Assembly: GCF_022347565.1 (NCBI RefSeq)
Contig: NZ_JAKRGH010000019.1
Span: 62,001 to 126,000 of the forward strand
Reading direction: 5' to 3'
Length of the DNA: 64,000 bases
DNA from: Vibrio sp. Of7-15
Lineage (GTDB): Bacteria > Pseudomonadota > Gammaproteobacteria > Enterobacterales > Vibrionaceae
Numbering within the stretch: position 1 is the first letter of the stretch; the number at the start of each line of letters is the position of its first letter. The notes below the pieces were generated by a model that saw only the letters and a list, made by a program, of their open reading frames with translations, had not been told where the DNA came from and did not search any database. Positions 47,794 to 57,119 of the stretch are shown here, in pieces. A program made the translations under genes and the position numbers.

Positions 47794-49607
47794 TAGTACA
47801 CATCCCTTTGATAACGTTTTGCTTTGCGTAGCTCATTAACAAACTGCTCCGCTTGCTCACGGCTTTGACCACCTTGCTGTTCAACCACAGTGATCAAGGC
47901 GTCATGAACATCTTGTGCCATTCTTGTCGCATCACCACACACATAGATGTAAGCGCCCTCTTGCAGCCACTGCCATACTTGCTCTGCGTGTTCTAAGATA
48001 CGGTGTTGAACGTACACTTTTTCTTGTTGATCACGGCTAAATGCCACGTCAAGCTGAGTCACGATGCCTGATTTCAGGTATTTCTGCCATTCAACCTGAT
48101 ATAAGAAATCTTGCGTAAAGGTACGGTCACCGAAAAACAACCAGTTCTTACCTTCTGCATCACGATTTTCTCGCTCTTGAACGAAAGAGCGGAAAGGTGC
48201 GATCCCCGTCCCCGGACCAATCATGATCACAGGTGCATTATCATCGGCAGGCAGCTTGAAGTTGTTGTTATTTTCAACAAAGACTTTAACTTCACCGCCC
48301 TCTTCAAGTCGCTTAGCTAAGAAACTAGAAGCTCCGCCATAACGCGTTTCTTCCCCTTTTTGGTACTCCACCAGCCCAACGGTTAAATGAACTTCTTCAT
48401 CCACTTCACTTTGACTAGAAGCAATAGAGTAAAGGCGAGGCGTGAGACGGCGCAGCAAACCAGCCAGCTCTTCAACTGACAGCTTGGTTTTCTTTTCACT
48501 AAGTACATCAACTACTTGAGTATTGCCTGCGTAATCGCGCAGTTTGTCTTTATCATCAATCAGCTTTTGCAGTTTTTTGCTGCCTGACAGTTCAGCAAAT
48601 TTGGTCACTAATTGTGGGTTTGCCGCTGTAATTTCAAACTTACTGATCAATGCATTACGAATCGAGAGGCTTTCACCATCAACCTCGATGCTTTCAGCGC
48701 CAGACAAGCCCGCTTTTGCCAAAATGGCATCCGCCAGCTCCGCACAGTTTTCATACCATACGCCAAGTGCATCTCCCGGTTGATAAGTAATGCCAGACTC
48801 ATCCAAGTCAATTTCGATATGACGCACGTCTTTACCAGAATCACGGCCCGTGATTTTTTGGCTGGTTAGCAACGTGGCAGTATATGGGTTTTGTTTGGTG
48901 TATTGGGAATGGGCTGTTTGCTGACCTACAGGAAGTTGAACCACTTCCGCTTCGCTGCCTGTCGACAAGGTTTCTTTCACTTTGAGCAGTGCTTGTTTAC
49001 GCCACTCAGCAGCAGGAGCTTCATAATCCACATCACAATCAATACGATCAACAATAGCCTCAGCACCCAACTTTGATAGGAAGGCATCAAAGTCTTTACC
49101 TGTTTGGCAAAAGAATTCGTAACTTGAATCTCCAAGGCCAATCACTGCATATTTTAAGTTAGGCAGTTTCGGTGCTTTTTTCGATTGTAAAAATTCATGC
49201 AACTCAATGGCATTATCTGGCGCTTCGCCTTCACCATTGGTTGATGCAACAAAAATAACATGTGTCTCTTTTGCTAAATTTTTGCCTTTGTAATCACTGG
49301 CATCAAAGAGTTCAACAGCAATACCATCCGCTGCGGCTTCTTCTTTTAATGCTTCCGCCACGCCTTTTGCGTTACCGGTTTGTGAGGCATAAATAATACT
49401 CAGCTTACCTGCAGGTTGTGCCGCGACAGCAGCAACAGGCGAAGCTGGTTGTTGGGTTCCAACAGTTTGAGTTTGACTCAAGCCCCAGAAGTAACCACTT
49501 ACCCATGCCATTTGTTGTGGCGACAGTTCAGAGATTGCTTGCTGTAATTGACCTATTTGCTGATCATTTAATGGGCTTGCAAGTGCAGAAAGTTCCTTGA
49601 GTAACAT
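47793..49607 (-). CDS. cysJ: Sulfite reductase [NADPH] flavoprotein alpha subunit CysJ
   Basis: Passes electrons from NADPH through FAD and FMN to CysI. 604 residues. The N-terminal flavodoxin domain (about 66-205) has the FMN loop [20 protein letters not shown] and [15 protein letters not shown]. The C-terminal FAD/NADPH module has [12 protein letters not shown] (FAD, R-x-Y-S), [19 protein letters not shown] and the terminal RYQRDVY. First gene of cysJIH. The 129-base gap before it should hold the promoter; a CysB site is expected but I cannot point to one. Confidence 0.97.
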   Translation of the reverse strand: MLLKELSALASPLNDQQIGQLQQAISELSPQQMAWVSGYFWGLSQTQTVGTQQPASPVAAVAAQPAGKLSIIYASQTGNAKGVAEALKEEAAADGIAVELFDASDYKGKNLAKETHVIFVASTNGEGEAPDNAIELHEFLQSKKAPKLPNLKYAVIGLGDSSYEFFCQTGKDFDAFLSKLGAEAIVDRIDCDVDYEAPAAEWRKQALLKVKETLSTGSEAEVVQLPVGQQTAHSQYTKQNPYTATLLTSQKITGRDSGKDVRHIEIDLDESGITYQPGDALGVWYENCAELADAILAKAGLSGAESIEVDGESLSIRNALISKFEITAANPQLVTKFAELSGSKKLQKLIDDKDKLRDYAGNTQVVDVLSEKKTKLSVEELAGLLRRLTPRLYSIASSQSEVDEEVHLTVGLVEYQKGEETRYGGASSFLAKRLEEGGEVKVFVENNNNFKLPADDNAPVIMIGPGTGIAPFRSFVQERENRDAEGKNWLFFGDRTFTQDFLYQVEWQKYLKSGIVTQLDVAFSRDQQEKVYVQHRILEHAEQVWQWLQEGAYIYVCGDATRMAQDVHDALITVVEQQGGQSREQAEQFVNELRKAKRYQRDVY

Positions 49608-49736
49608 GACACGACGTCCCTATTCATTGCGTCATGATAGATTAGCCACTCTTGGAAATAACAAGAAAGAATAGATAAGAATGTTTTATAACTTTTTGAT
49701 AGGTTAAAACTGAATGTTAACGGTGAAATTTTTCAC

Positions 49737-49973
49737 TCAGTTAGAATCATTGGCAATACGAACCTGATTAAAACCCACTGCCAATGCACTTTTTGAAGCC
49801 ATGTCCACATCTTGGTAATGCTGTTCACACCCCTTAGAATCCGTCAACGGCACTAAGCCTCCTCGCGTATGACGAAATTCCACAATCCACATATTCTCTT
49901 GGATAGATGGCTCAATAATAGCTTCAACTAACTGATCTTGATGATATAACAACCTTAATTCACTTAATGTCAT
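49737..49973 (-). CDS. Conserved-looking hypothetical protein, 78 residues
   Basis: Small, likely cytoplasmic protein. It begins MTLSELRLLYHQDQLVEAII and continues with a strand-rich part: NMWIVEFRHTRGGLVPLTDSKG and KSALAVGFNQVRIA. I do not recognise a named family. I start at 49973, where GAGG lies 6 bases upstream; the frame is open to 50033 but there the sequence is hydrophobic and unlike the rest. It lies upstream of cysJ on the same strand with 129 bases between, so it may or may not be read with it. Confidence 0.7.
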   Translation of the reverse strand: MTLSELRLLYHQDQLVEAIIEPSIQENMWIVEFRHTRGGLVPLTDSKGCEQHYQDVDMASKSALAVGFNQVRIANDSN

Positions 49974-50063
49974 GGCGAACCTCAAAATCCCTCTTCCCAT
50001 ATAAAGCATGGTACAAAGTAGGGATATCACCAAACTTGCCTCTTTTATATAAGTAAATAGAAT

Positions 50064-50092
50064 AAAAAAACGCCGTCAGTATTGACGGCGTT
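50064..50092 (-). terminator. Intrinsic terminator of the TIGR04219 protein gene
   Basis: Read on the minus strand: AACGCCGTCA-ATAC-TGACGGCGTT, a 10-bp stem, then TTTTT. It lies 26 bases after the stop. Confidence 0.92.
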
Positions 50093-50118
50093 ATTAATAA
50101 GGAGCTTGTTATCGCCTG

Positions 50119-50769
50119 TTAGAAATCCAGTTCTACGCCAGCAAACCAACCATCAATCATGGCTTCACCTTCATTATCTGTGAAGTAACCAAAATCATGA
50201 TCCATTACTCGGTAGCCAACTTTAAAATTCGCATCTGCGGCAACAACGTTTAGTGTGTATTTCACACCAAACTCACCATCGAAGGTACTTGTGCCATCGT
50301 GGCTACCGAAGTTGAACTGACCAAATAATCCAATTGGCGTTAGTGGTACACCAATCGTCACATCAGAATAAATGTTTGGTGCCCACTCACTGAAATTCTT
50401 TTGTACACTGGACGTGTTGGTGTAAGTGCCATTATTGAATTTGGTCATCGTAAAACCAACATCAAAAGCAATCGCGTCATTATCTAAAATTTCGTAGTAC
50501 GCTGTGTAATCCACCTGATCAAAACTGATGTGGCTCGCACCAACTTGGGTATATCGTAGTTTGAAGTTAGGAACTAAGGGCACAAAGTGCTCAAAAGCCA
50601 CATACATCGACTTCGCAGAATCATCATCTTGACGAACACTATCAACTTTAGTGTCAGCAGCCCAAGCTTCTGCACCAATTTTTGCTCCCAGCACCATTGC
50701 TGACTGCGCTGGTGCCGCCACAGCAAAAGCCACTGTCGCTGCTACTGCTGATAGGGATAGCTTCTTCAT
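50119..50769 (-). CDS. TIGR04219 family outer membrane beta-barrel protein
   Basis: 216 residues. Signal peptide with cleavage after about residue 23 (AAPAQSA). The mature sequence is a run of alternating strands ending in the outer membrane signature WFAGVELDF (terminal Phe). I recognise it as the TIGR04219 family seen in Vibrio and Shewanella; a beta barrel of about eight strands is inferred. Function unknown. Monocistronic, with its own promoter gap and terminator. Confidence 0.88.
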   Translation of the reverse strand: MKKLSLSAVAATVAFAVAAPAQSAMVLGAKIGAEAWAADTKVDSVRQDDDSAKSMYVAFEHFVPLVPNFKLRYTQVGASHISFDQVDYTAYYEILDNDAIAFDVGFTMTKFNNGTYTNTSSVQKNFSEWAPNIYSDVTIGVPLTPIGLFGQFNFGSHDGTSTFDGEFGVKYTLNVVAADANFKVGYRVMDHDFGYFTDNEGEAMIDGWFAGVELDF

Positions 50770-50887
50770 GCTAATTCTCCAATTTAATCTGGGATAATGA
50801 AATTAGCGCTACTATAGCAGATGATCACCAACATTGTCTGAGTTGTATGATACCCAACACACAACCCCGCTTCAGACTCACGATAAG

Positions 50888-51106
50888 TTAATCGCGATAT
50901 CTTGGCTGATTCACTTTATTCTTAAAAAACCAAATACCTACACCAATTACAATAATCCAAGGTAATAGTTTAAACACCATACCAATCATTCCAGCCAATG
51001 CCATCACAATAAAACCGACGGCCAACGCAGCGATCATTCCTACCATCGTAATACCAGTGAACATAAGTACAAACGCAAAACCGACTAAAAATAATAACTC
51101 AAGCAT
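50888..51106 (-). CDS. pspG: Phage shock protein PspG
   Basis: 72-residue inner membrane protein. It shares MLELLFLVGFAFVLMFTGIT at the start with E. coli PspG, followed by a second hydrophobic region GMIAALAVGFIVMAL and a third FKLLPWIIVIGVGIWFF, and a basic tail. PspG is part of the membrane-stress phage shock response and in E. coli is transcribed by sigma-54 with PspF. Here a good sigma-54 promoter lies 31 bases upstream, and dusA is next door as in E. coli, which strengthens the call. GAAGGAG is 7 bases before the ATG. Confidence 0.93.
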   Translation of the reverse strand: MLELLFLVGFAFVLMFTGITMVGMIAALAVGFIVMALAGMIGMVFKLLPWIIVIGVGIWFFKNKVNQPRYRD

Positions 51107-51136
51107 CGTCTTCTCCTTCTATTGTTACCTAGATAG

Positions 51137-51152
51137 AGCACAATGTGGGCCA
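51137..51152 (-). promoter_or_regulatory. Sigma-54 promoter of pspG
   Basis: TGGCCCACATTGTGCT on the minus strand. It has GG at -24 and GC at -12 separated by exactly 10 bases, and matches TGGC and the last four positions (TGC T) of the consensus TGGCACG-N4-TTGCW. It lies 31 bases upstream of pspG. PspF would be the enhancer-binding activator. Confidence 0.85.
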
Positions 51153-51194
51153 GTTTTTCCAACTGTTTTAGATTTATATAAATCAGTCAGTTAC

Positions 51195-51229
51195 AAAAAA
51201 GCCGAGTCAGATCTACCTCACTCAGCTTT
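51195..51229 (-). terminator. Intrinsic terminator downstream of dusA
   Basis: Read on the minus strand: AAAGCTGAGT / ACTCGGCTTT, a 10-bp stem with one G-T pair, then TTTTTT. It separates dusA from pspG. Confidence 0.8.
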
Positions 51230-51234
51230 CTATT

Positions 51235-51273
51235 ATGGCTAAATTAACCACATTACATGGTGAATTTAGCCAT
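51235..51273. other. Second hairpin between dusA and pspG
   Basis: ATGGCTAAATT-a-ACCA / TGGT-g-AATTTAGCCAT, 15 paired bases with one internal mismatch and a 7-base loop. It lies just after the dusA stop, before the terminator. No T-run follows it. Confidence 0.75.
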
Positions 51274-51291
51274 CTTCCTTTAAGGCTGAAC

Positions 51292-52278
51292 CTATACGTC
51301 TAACTCAGCAGGAATTTTGGCTAATGCTGTTTCCACAACTTCAATACCCGCACCAGCTTTATGAGCATTTTCACTGATGTAACGACGCCACTGGCGCGCA
51401 CCTGGCATACTTTGGAATAATCCCAACATATGACGAGTAATATGGCCTAAATAAGTCCCTTGGCTTAACTGCTGTTCAATATATGGGTACATAGACTCCA
51501 CAATGTCACGGCGCTTTTTCACCGGCTTATCAGCACCAAATAATAATTGATCCACTTGTGCTAACAAATATGGGCTTTGGTAAGCTTCTCTGCCAATCAT
51601 TACACCATCTAAATGAGCAAGGTGATCCAACGATTCCTCTAATGATTTAATACCACCGTTAATGGCCAGTGATAAATGCGAAAAATCTTTTTTCAATTGA
51701 TAAACGCGCGGGTAATCCAGAGGCGGGATTTCACGATTTTCTTTCGGGCTTAAACCACTTAGCCACGCTTTGCGTGCGTGAATAGTAAACTGCTCACACC
51801 CCCCTTTTTCAGATACGATACGAACAAAATCGGTTAAGAATTCGTAAGAGTCTTGTTCATCAATACCAATACGTGTTTTCACCGTAATAGGGATATCAGC
51901 CACCTCTTTCATGGCACTGACACATTGTGCTACCAGTTCTGGCTCCGCCATCAAGCATGCACCAAAACGGCCATTTTGAACACGATCAGAAGGACAACCA
52001 ACATTTAAGTTCACTTCATCGTAGCCGCGCTCGGCCGCTATCTTGGCACAATGGGCCAGATCTGCAGGGTTTGATCCCCCCAGTTGAAGTGCTATCGGGT
52101 GTTCTTGTTCGTTGTAAGCCAGGTAATCCGCTTTACCGTGAATAATTGCCCCTGTTGTGACCATTTCGGTGTATAGCAGAGCATGTTCAGACAACTGGCG
52201 GTGAAAGTAACGACAGTGACGGTCGGTCCAATCTAGCATTGGTGCTACACTGAATCTTTGCATTGGATAATCTTTCAT
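51292..52278 (-). CDS. dusA: tRNA-dihydrouridine(20/20a) synthase DusA
   Basis: FMN-dependent reductase of uridine 20/20a in tRNA. 328 residues. FMN/TIM-barrel start [20 protein letters not shown], active site with the catalytic Cys in [37 protein letters not shown] and the C-terminal helical domain with [22 protein letters not shown]. The [24 protein letters not shown] segment is characteristic of DusA. I take the first ATG at 52278; a second one at 52263 (MQRFSV) is equally possible. Divergent from zur. Confidence 0.95.
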   Translation of the reverse strand: MKDYPMQRFSVAPMLDWTDRHCRYFHRQLSEHALLYTEMVTTGAIIHGKADYLAYNEQEHPIALQLGGSNPADLAHCAKIAAERGYDEVNLNVGCPSDRVQNGRFGACLMAEPELVAQCVSAMKEVADIPITVKTRIGIDEQDSYEFLTDFVRIVSEKGGCEQFTIHARKAWLSGLSPKENREIPPLDYPRVYQLKKDFSHLSLAINGGIKSLEESLDHLAHLDGVMIGREAYQSPYLLAQVDQLLFGADKPVKKRRDIVESMYPYIEQQLSQGTYLGHITRHMLGLFQSMPGARQWRRYISENAHKAGAGIEVVETALAKIPAELDV

Positions 52279-52414
52279 TCTGGCTTTCTTTTCGTGATCG
52301 GAAGGACAATTTTAACACAGCATTGAGACTAACTGGCATAGATTTCGCTATTCCTAATCAATCTGATTTTGTCTATGGTAGACTAATGAACTTATTCATC
52401 ACTCTTAAAGTCTC

Positions 52415-52852
52415 ATGGTATTAGAAACCCAATTGCTTACAAAAGCAGAACAGTTGTGCCAACAGCGTGGGGTAAGGTTAACACCTCAACGTTTACGCGT
52501 TCTTGAGTTAATTATCACTCATCAAGGTGCCATAAGTGCCTATGAGCTACTAGACTTATTAAGAGAAACAGAGCCACAGGCAAAACCACCAACGGTGTAT
52601 CGAGCCCTAGATTTCTTGTTATCTCAAGGATTTATACACCGAGTTGAGTCAACTAATAGTTTTGTTTCTTGCTGTGCTATCGGTTCCACCGAACATTGCT
52701 CTCAGCTGTTAATTTGTGATAAATGTGGTAATGTTGAAGAATATCATGATGATAATTTAACCCACGATTTAAAGCGTAACGCAGAGCAACTAGGTTTTGT
52801 CGTGAAGCATCATGTCTTAGAAACACATGGCACTTGTAAGAAATGTCACTAG
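52415..52852 (+). CDS. zur: Zinc uptake regulator Zur (Fur family)
   Basis: 145 residues. Winged-helix domain with RLTPQRLRVLELI and PPTVYRALDFLLSQGFIHRVES (DNA recognition), then a dimerisation domain. Structural zinc cysteines: C101-x2-C104 in LICDKCGN and C141-x2-C144 in GTCKKCH. The regulatory zinc site involves Cys86/87 and nearby His residues such as HCSQLL. Zur with zinc represses zinc-uptake genes; the candidate target here is the operon at 24831-28425. Near dusA and pspG, as in E. coli. Confidence 0.94.
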   Translation: MVLETQLLTKAEQLCQQRGVRLTPQRLRVLELIITHQGAISAYELLDLLRETEPQAKPPTVYRALDFLLSQGFIHRVESTNSFVSCCAIGSTEHCSQLLICDKCGNVEEYHDDNLTHDLKRNAEQLGFVVKHHVLETHGTCKKCH

Positions 52853-52902
52853 TTAGCTCATAATAAACACCAAACTTTATAACAATACAACGGCCTACGA
52901 AT

Positions 52903-53370
52903 ATGCGTGCAGAATTTGTAAATCCTTTTTTAGCCTCTTTATTAAATGTGCTAAAAACGATGGCATCAATGGATCTGAAACCTCAAAAACCTCGCATCAA
53001 AAAAGATGAAGTGGCGCGTGGAGATGTATCTGGTTTGATTGGTATGGTTGGAGATAATACCAAAGGTTCAATGGCCATCACCTTTGATGAGTCATTAGCA
53101 TTAGAAATCATGGAAAAAATGCTAGGTGAGCGACCTACAAGCATTAACGCTGATGTCACAGATATGGTTGGTGAAATCACAAACATGGTAACTGGTGGGG
53201 CAAAACGCATCCTATCAGACAGTGGCCACGAATTTGATATGGCAACACCTGTGATCGTTTCTGGCAAAGGACACACCATCACTCACAAGTGTGACACTAA
53301 CGCGACAATCATTATCATGCCATTCGAATCGGAATGGGGTAATGCTTTTATCGAAATCTGTTTCGAATAA
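52903..53370 (+). CDS. CheX-like chemotaxis phosphatase domain protein
   Basis: 155 residues of the CheC/CheX/FliY fold. The E-x2-N active motif occurs as GEITNMVTGGAKR (about 87-99), the pattern of CheY-P phosphatases. The N-terminal part MRAEFVNPFLASLLNVLKTM and C-terminal NATIIIMPFESEWGNAFIEICFE match CheX. It probably dephosphorylates CheY or a related response regulator; the partner is not in this window. Single gene, terminator after it. Confidence 0.9.
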   Translation: MRAEFVNPFLASLLNVLKTMASMDLKPQKPRIKKDEVARGDVSGLIGMVGDNTKGSMAITFDESLALEIMEKMLGERPTSINADVTDMVGEITNMVTGGAKRILSDSGHEFDMATPVIVSGKGHTITHKCDTNATIIIMPFESEWGNAFIEICFE

Positions 53371-53383
53371 CTGCCCAGCTTAA

Positions 53384-53415
53384 AAAAAAGGTTGACGATG
53401 ACGTCAACCTTTTTT
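53384..53415. terminator. Bidirectional terminator between cheX and pgi
   Basis: AAAAAAGGTTGACG-ATGA-CGTCAACCTTTTTT, a 14-bp stem with a 4-base loop and T-runs on both sides. Confidence 0.92.
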
Positions 53416-53456
53416 CTTTCTAACAACTTACCGTTCTTGTAAGTCTGTTTTTATCA

Positions 53457-55109
53457 TTACGCCTTAAATGCTTTAAACGCATTAATCAAACCGTTTGTTG
53501 AGCTGTCGTGTGATGATACGGCTTCATCATCTGCAAGTTCAGGTAAGATCTGATTGGCAAGCTGTTTACCAAGCTCAACACCCCACTGATCAAAGCTGAA
53601 CACATTCCAGATCACACCTTGAACAAAGATCTTGTGCTCGTACATCGCCAATAAATTACCTAGTGTACGTGGGGTAATTTGCTTCACTAAGATCGAGTTC
53701 GTCGGACGGTTACCTTCAAAAACTTTAAACGAAACCAGCTCCGCAACGTCTTCTAAAGATTTACCGGCGGCAATAAATTCCGCTTCTACCTGCTCTTTTG
53801 TCTTACCAAAAGCCAGAGCTTCTGTTTGAGCAAAGAAATTAGACATCAACTTTTGGTGATGATCAGACAATGGGTTATGGCTCACGGCTGGCGCAATAAA
53901 ATCACAAGGGATCAGCTTAGTGCCTTGGTGAATTAACTGATAAAACGCATGCTGACCATTGGTACCAGGTTCACCCCAAATGATTGGGCCTGTTTGGTAT
54001 TCCACTGGGTTACCCGCACGATCCACACACTTACCATTCGATTCCATATTACCTTGCTGGAAATACGCAGCAAAACGGTGCAGGTATTGATCGTAAGGAA
54101 GAATAGATTCAGATTCCGCACCGTGGAAGTTGTTGTACCATAGGCCGATCAACGCCAAGATCACAGGTACATTGCTTTCAAACTCAGTGCTTGCAAAATG
54201 CTTATCCATTTCGTGAGCGCCTTCTAGAAGCTCAACAAAATTATCAAAACCCACTGCTAATGAGATAGACAGACCGATTGCAGACCATAATGAGTAACGA
54301 CCACCTACCCAGTCCCAGAATTCAAACATGTTGTCGGTATCAATACCAAACTCAGCAACAGACTTCGCATTAGTTGATAGTGCAGCAAAGTGTTTTGCAA
54401 CATGCACACTGTCACCCGCAGAGGCTAGAAACCAATCACGAGCAGAATGCGCGTTAGTCATGGTTTCTTGAGTCGTAAATGTTTTAGACGCGATCAAGAA
54501 CAGTGTGGTTTCAGGATTTACTTTCTTCAACGTTTCCGCAATATGGGTACCGTCAACGTTAGACACAAAGTGCATGTTCAAATGGTTTTTATAAGGAGCT
54601 AATGCTTCTGTCACCATGTAAGGGCCAAGATCAGAACCACCAATACCAATGTTCACGATGTCTGTGATGGCTTTTCCTGTGTAGCCTTTCCACTCACCCG
54701 AAGTCACACGGTTTGTGAACGCTTCCATTTTCTCAAGCACAGCATTCACGCCCGGCATTACATCTTCACCATCCAGCATCACAGGCGTGTTAGAGCGATT
54801 ACGCAGCGCTGTGTGTAATACGGCACGACCTTCAGTTTGGTTGATCTTCTCACCTGCAAACATCGCATCAATCGCCGCTTTTACATCGGTTTCTTTCGCC
54901 AATGCAAACAGCTTTTCCATTGTCTCTTCAGTGATTAAGTTTTTAGAGAAATCCACTAAGATGTCAGAACCAAACTGAGTAGAGAATTTAGAAAAGCGCT
55001 CTGAGTCTTGAGCAAAAAGCTGGCTAAGTTGTAAATCTTGCGCTGTTTCAAAGTGGGCAGTGAGATCTGTCCACGCTTGTGTTTGCGTTGGGTTGATGTT
55101 TTTCAACAT
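53457..55109 (-). CDS. pgi: Glucose-6-phosphate isomerase
   Basis: Interconverts glucose 6-phosphate and fructose 6-phosphate in the cytoplasm. 550 residues, E. coli length. Signatures: [52 protein letters not shown] and the catalytic [16 protein letters not shown] with ESNGK upstream. The ATG is at 55109. Divergent from yjbQ; no operon partner. All catalytic residues appear present. Confidence 0.97.
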   Translation of the reverse strand: MLKNINPTQTQAWTDLTAHFETAQDLQLSQLFAQDSERFSKFSTQFGSDILVDFSKNLITEETMEKLFALAKETDVKAAIDAMFAGEKINQTEGRAVLHTALRNRSNTPVMLDGEDVMPGVNAVLEKMEAFTNRVTSGEWKGYTGKAITDIVNIGIGGSDLGPYMVTEALAPYKNHLNMHFVSNVDGTHIAETLKKVNPETTLFLIASKTFTTQETMTNAHSARDWFLASAGDSVHVAKHFAALSTNAKSVAEFGIDTDNMFEFWDWVGGRYSLWSAIGLSISLAVGFDNFVELLEGAHEMDKHFASTEFESNVPVILALIGLWYNNFHGAESESILPYDQYLHRFAAYFQQGNMESNGKCVDRAGNPVEYQTGPIIWGEPGTNGQHAFYQLIHQGTKLIPCDFIAPAVSHNPLSDHHQKLMSNFFAQTEALAFGKTKEQVEAEFIAAGKSLEDVAELVSFKVFEGNRPTNSILVKQITPRTLGNLLAMYEHKIFVQGVIWNVFSFDQWGVELGKQLANQILPELADDEAVSSHDSSTNGLINAFKAFKA

Positions 55110-55216
55110 AATGATCTTTCCAAATAGTTATAAAATGTTCATGTCTAATCAAATAGTAGTGGCTTGATTAGTACCCCGATTTTACGAATCTTTATTGTCT
55201 GATATGAAACTTCTAT

Positions 55217-55237
55217 AACACTTATACAGTGTTTTTT
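55217..55237 (+). terminator. Terminator-like hairpin upstream of yjbQ
   Basis: AACACT-TATAC-AGTGTT followed by TTTT, a short 6-bp stem. It lies 147 bases before the yjbQ ATG, close to a TATAAC that could be a -10, so it may be an attenuator or simply the promoter region. Confidence 0.35.
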
Positions 55238-55383
55238 CTTGTAAAATTACTTCATTATTAATAATTATGACTGAAAGTATTCTCACTCACTTTGAGTCAG
55301 GTCACGGAAATAAAGCCAGCTTTAATGTGGCAATCCCCGCCAATCCCGTTGGTAGTAATAAGCTCATCGAAAAGGTAATGACT

Positions 55384-55812
55384 ATGTGGCAACAAAAACA
55401 AATTCGACTAAAAGCAAAACAACGCGGATTTCATTTAATTACTGATGAAATTGAACAACAAATAGCCGAGATCAGCTCCATTCATATTGGACTGATTAAT
55501 CTGTTTATTCAGCACACTTCCGCCAGTTTAACCCTCAATGAAAATGCCGATCCTACCGTCCGATCAGACATGGAAGCTCACTTTAATCAATCAGTACCTG
55601 AACGAGCTCCTTATTATCAGCACACTTATGAGGGCGACGACGACATGCCCGCGCACATTAAAGCCTCAACCCTAGGTTCAAGTTTAACCATTCCTATCAA
55701 TAATGGTCGATTAGCATTGGGAACTTGGCAAGGTATCTACTTAGGTGAACACCGTGATCATGGTGGCAGTCGTACAATTATTGTGACAATCCAGGGCGAG
55801 AATACAAAGTAA
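55384..55812 (+). CDS. yjbQ: Secondary thiamine-phosphate synthase enzyme family protein YjbQ
   Basis: 142 residues, UPF0047 fold. Core motifs: [52 protein letters not shown], and [17 protein letters not shown], with His residues that could bind a metal. Members have low thiamine-phosphate synthase activity. The start at 55384 has AAGG 8 bases upstream and gives the usual length; the same frame is open and looks coding-like for 39 more residues back to 55267. It is separate from the thi genes at 7-10 kb. Confidence 0.88.
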   Translation: MWQQKQIRLKAKQRGFHLITDEIEQQIAEISSIHIGLINLFIQHTSASLTLNENADPTVRSDMEAHFNQSVPERAPYYQHTYEGDDDMPAHIKASTLGSSLTIPINNGRLALGTWQGIYLGEHRDHGGSRTIIVTIQGENTK

Positions 55813-55833
55813 CGAAAGGTAACGAAATCTATC

Positions 55834-55872
55834 GAAGCACTTCTTGAAACAGGGTGATCCAATAAGTGCTTC
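55834..55872. terminator. Hairpin between yjbQ and the BamA/TamA-type gene
   Basis: GAAGCACTT / AAGTGCTTC, a 9-bp stem with a 21-base loop. No strong T-run, so termination is uncertain. Confidence 0.45.
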
Positions 55873-55910
55873 ATTCTGACTAGAAGAATAAAAAACGTGG
55901 AGTGGTAATA

Positions 55911-57119
55911 TTAAAACGGCTGATTAATCATCACACGAAATAGACTATCTTCACTGCCCCATGCCATTTCAGACCGCACCACAACCCCTTCGACTTGGAA
56001 TCGCATGGCTACACCCGCGCTCCATTTCATGTTTTGATGTAGCTCACGTAAATTATACTCAGATGCAACACGGCCCACGTCCATAAACGCGACCCACTGC
56101 CACCAAGGCACATTATATAAATTAAACACGGGCAACTCACCCAGCGGTTGCCAATCCGGCATTACTCGATATTCTGCGGTATAGCTCAAGGCCGAGCGAT
56201 CATGAAAACGGCCACTTTGGAAACTGCGTAAACGGTATAAACCTCCCAACTTTAAGCCAGCAAACGCCGGAGGCTGGTAATAAGGATCATCTTCCCAACT
56301 AGGGGTGTCTCCGGTATACACATTTACTGCAATAACCTGTTTATCAAACACGTCCCCTAAATTGCCTAAATCAAAAAACGCACTTTGTTCTGCTTCCCAT
56401 GTCCACCAAGCATCTTGCTCTTGTTCGGCAAAACCACGTGTTAAGGTAAATTGACTTTGACTCCCCGAGGTTGGATTTCGTGGGTGATCCCGGTTATCCC
56501 AATCAAGCGTAAGCTTTGCACCCACACTTTTTGTTGCTTCTCCGGCTGGCTGGTTTTCTTCTAAATCACGAGATTGATAAAAAGGCTGAACCTCGACGCT
56601 AGTTACACCACTGTCTACTGGGTTCGAGCCAGTGATCGTTCGTGTCGGCCAGTAAGCCGCTTTTGCACCTTGATCAGTGCCAGCTCCTAAAGGCAACACG
56701 TACCGAGCCGAAAAACGATATAACGACTCGCGTGACGATGCGATGATGGCTTCACTTTGCACACCATCATTTTTAGCCGCATCACCGAGGTAATACTCAA
56801 AGCCCACAAACTCAGAATCATACCCTTCCAGGCCAAATAAAAATCGCCTCCCTAGCTGGAAGTTACTGGCCCCTAAGTAGCCAATCCATGATCCTTTATC
56901 AGACACCACACCCGCACCTAATACCGCCGCTTGTGGTTGACCTACTCCCTTAATGACCCCAGCCCCACCAACCGTAAGTCCCATACTTTCTGTGGAAAAA
57001 ACAAAAGGCACTGCGGCTGTTTCAGGCTGCCAACTGGGCCAGCCATCCGCATAACTGACTAATGGACAGGCAATAAAAAACGCTGACAATGCAGCGTTTC
57101 GGTATTTATTTACTTTCAT
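55911..57119 (-). CDS. BamA/TamA-type outer membrane barrel without POTRA domains
   Basis: 402 residues with a signal peptide ending at SYADG-type cleavage (about 25). The whole mature protein is barrel-like strands, with the Omp85-type C-terminal features RLRSFQSGRFHDRSALSYTAEYR and the ending WGSEDSLFRVMINQPF with Phe. It lacks POTRA repeats, unlike TamA at 20986-22707. The R-F/x-R-D motif is present only in part. Function unknown. It follows alr with no gap (start 57119 against stop 57120), so co-expression is likely. Confidence 0.88.
   Translation of the reverse strand: MKVNKYRNAALSAFFIACPLVSYADGWPSWQPETAAVPFVFSTESMGLTVGGAGVIKGVGQPQAAVLGAGVVSDKGSWIGYLGASNFQLGRRFLFGLEGYDSEFVGFEYYLGDAAKNDGVQSEAIIASSRESLYRFSARYVLPLGAGTDQGAKAAYWPTRTITGSNPVDSGVTSVEVQPFYQSRDLEENQPAGEATKSVGAKLTLDWDNRDHPRNPTSGSQSQFTLTRGFAEQEQDAWWTWEAEQSAFFDLGNLGDVFDKQVIAVNVYTGDTPSWEDDPYYQPPAFAGLKLGGLYRLRSFQSGRFHDRSALSYTAEYRVMPDWQPLGELPVFNLYNVPWWQWVAFMDVGRVASEYNLRELHQNMKWSAGVAMRFQVEGVVVRSEMAWGSEDSLFRVMINQPF

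Noticed and set aside
49723-49736. Palindrome GTGAAATTTTTCAC after the 78-residue gene
   Set aside because: Only 6-bp arms, AT-rich, no T-run; could be chance.
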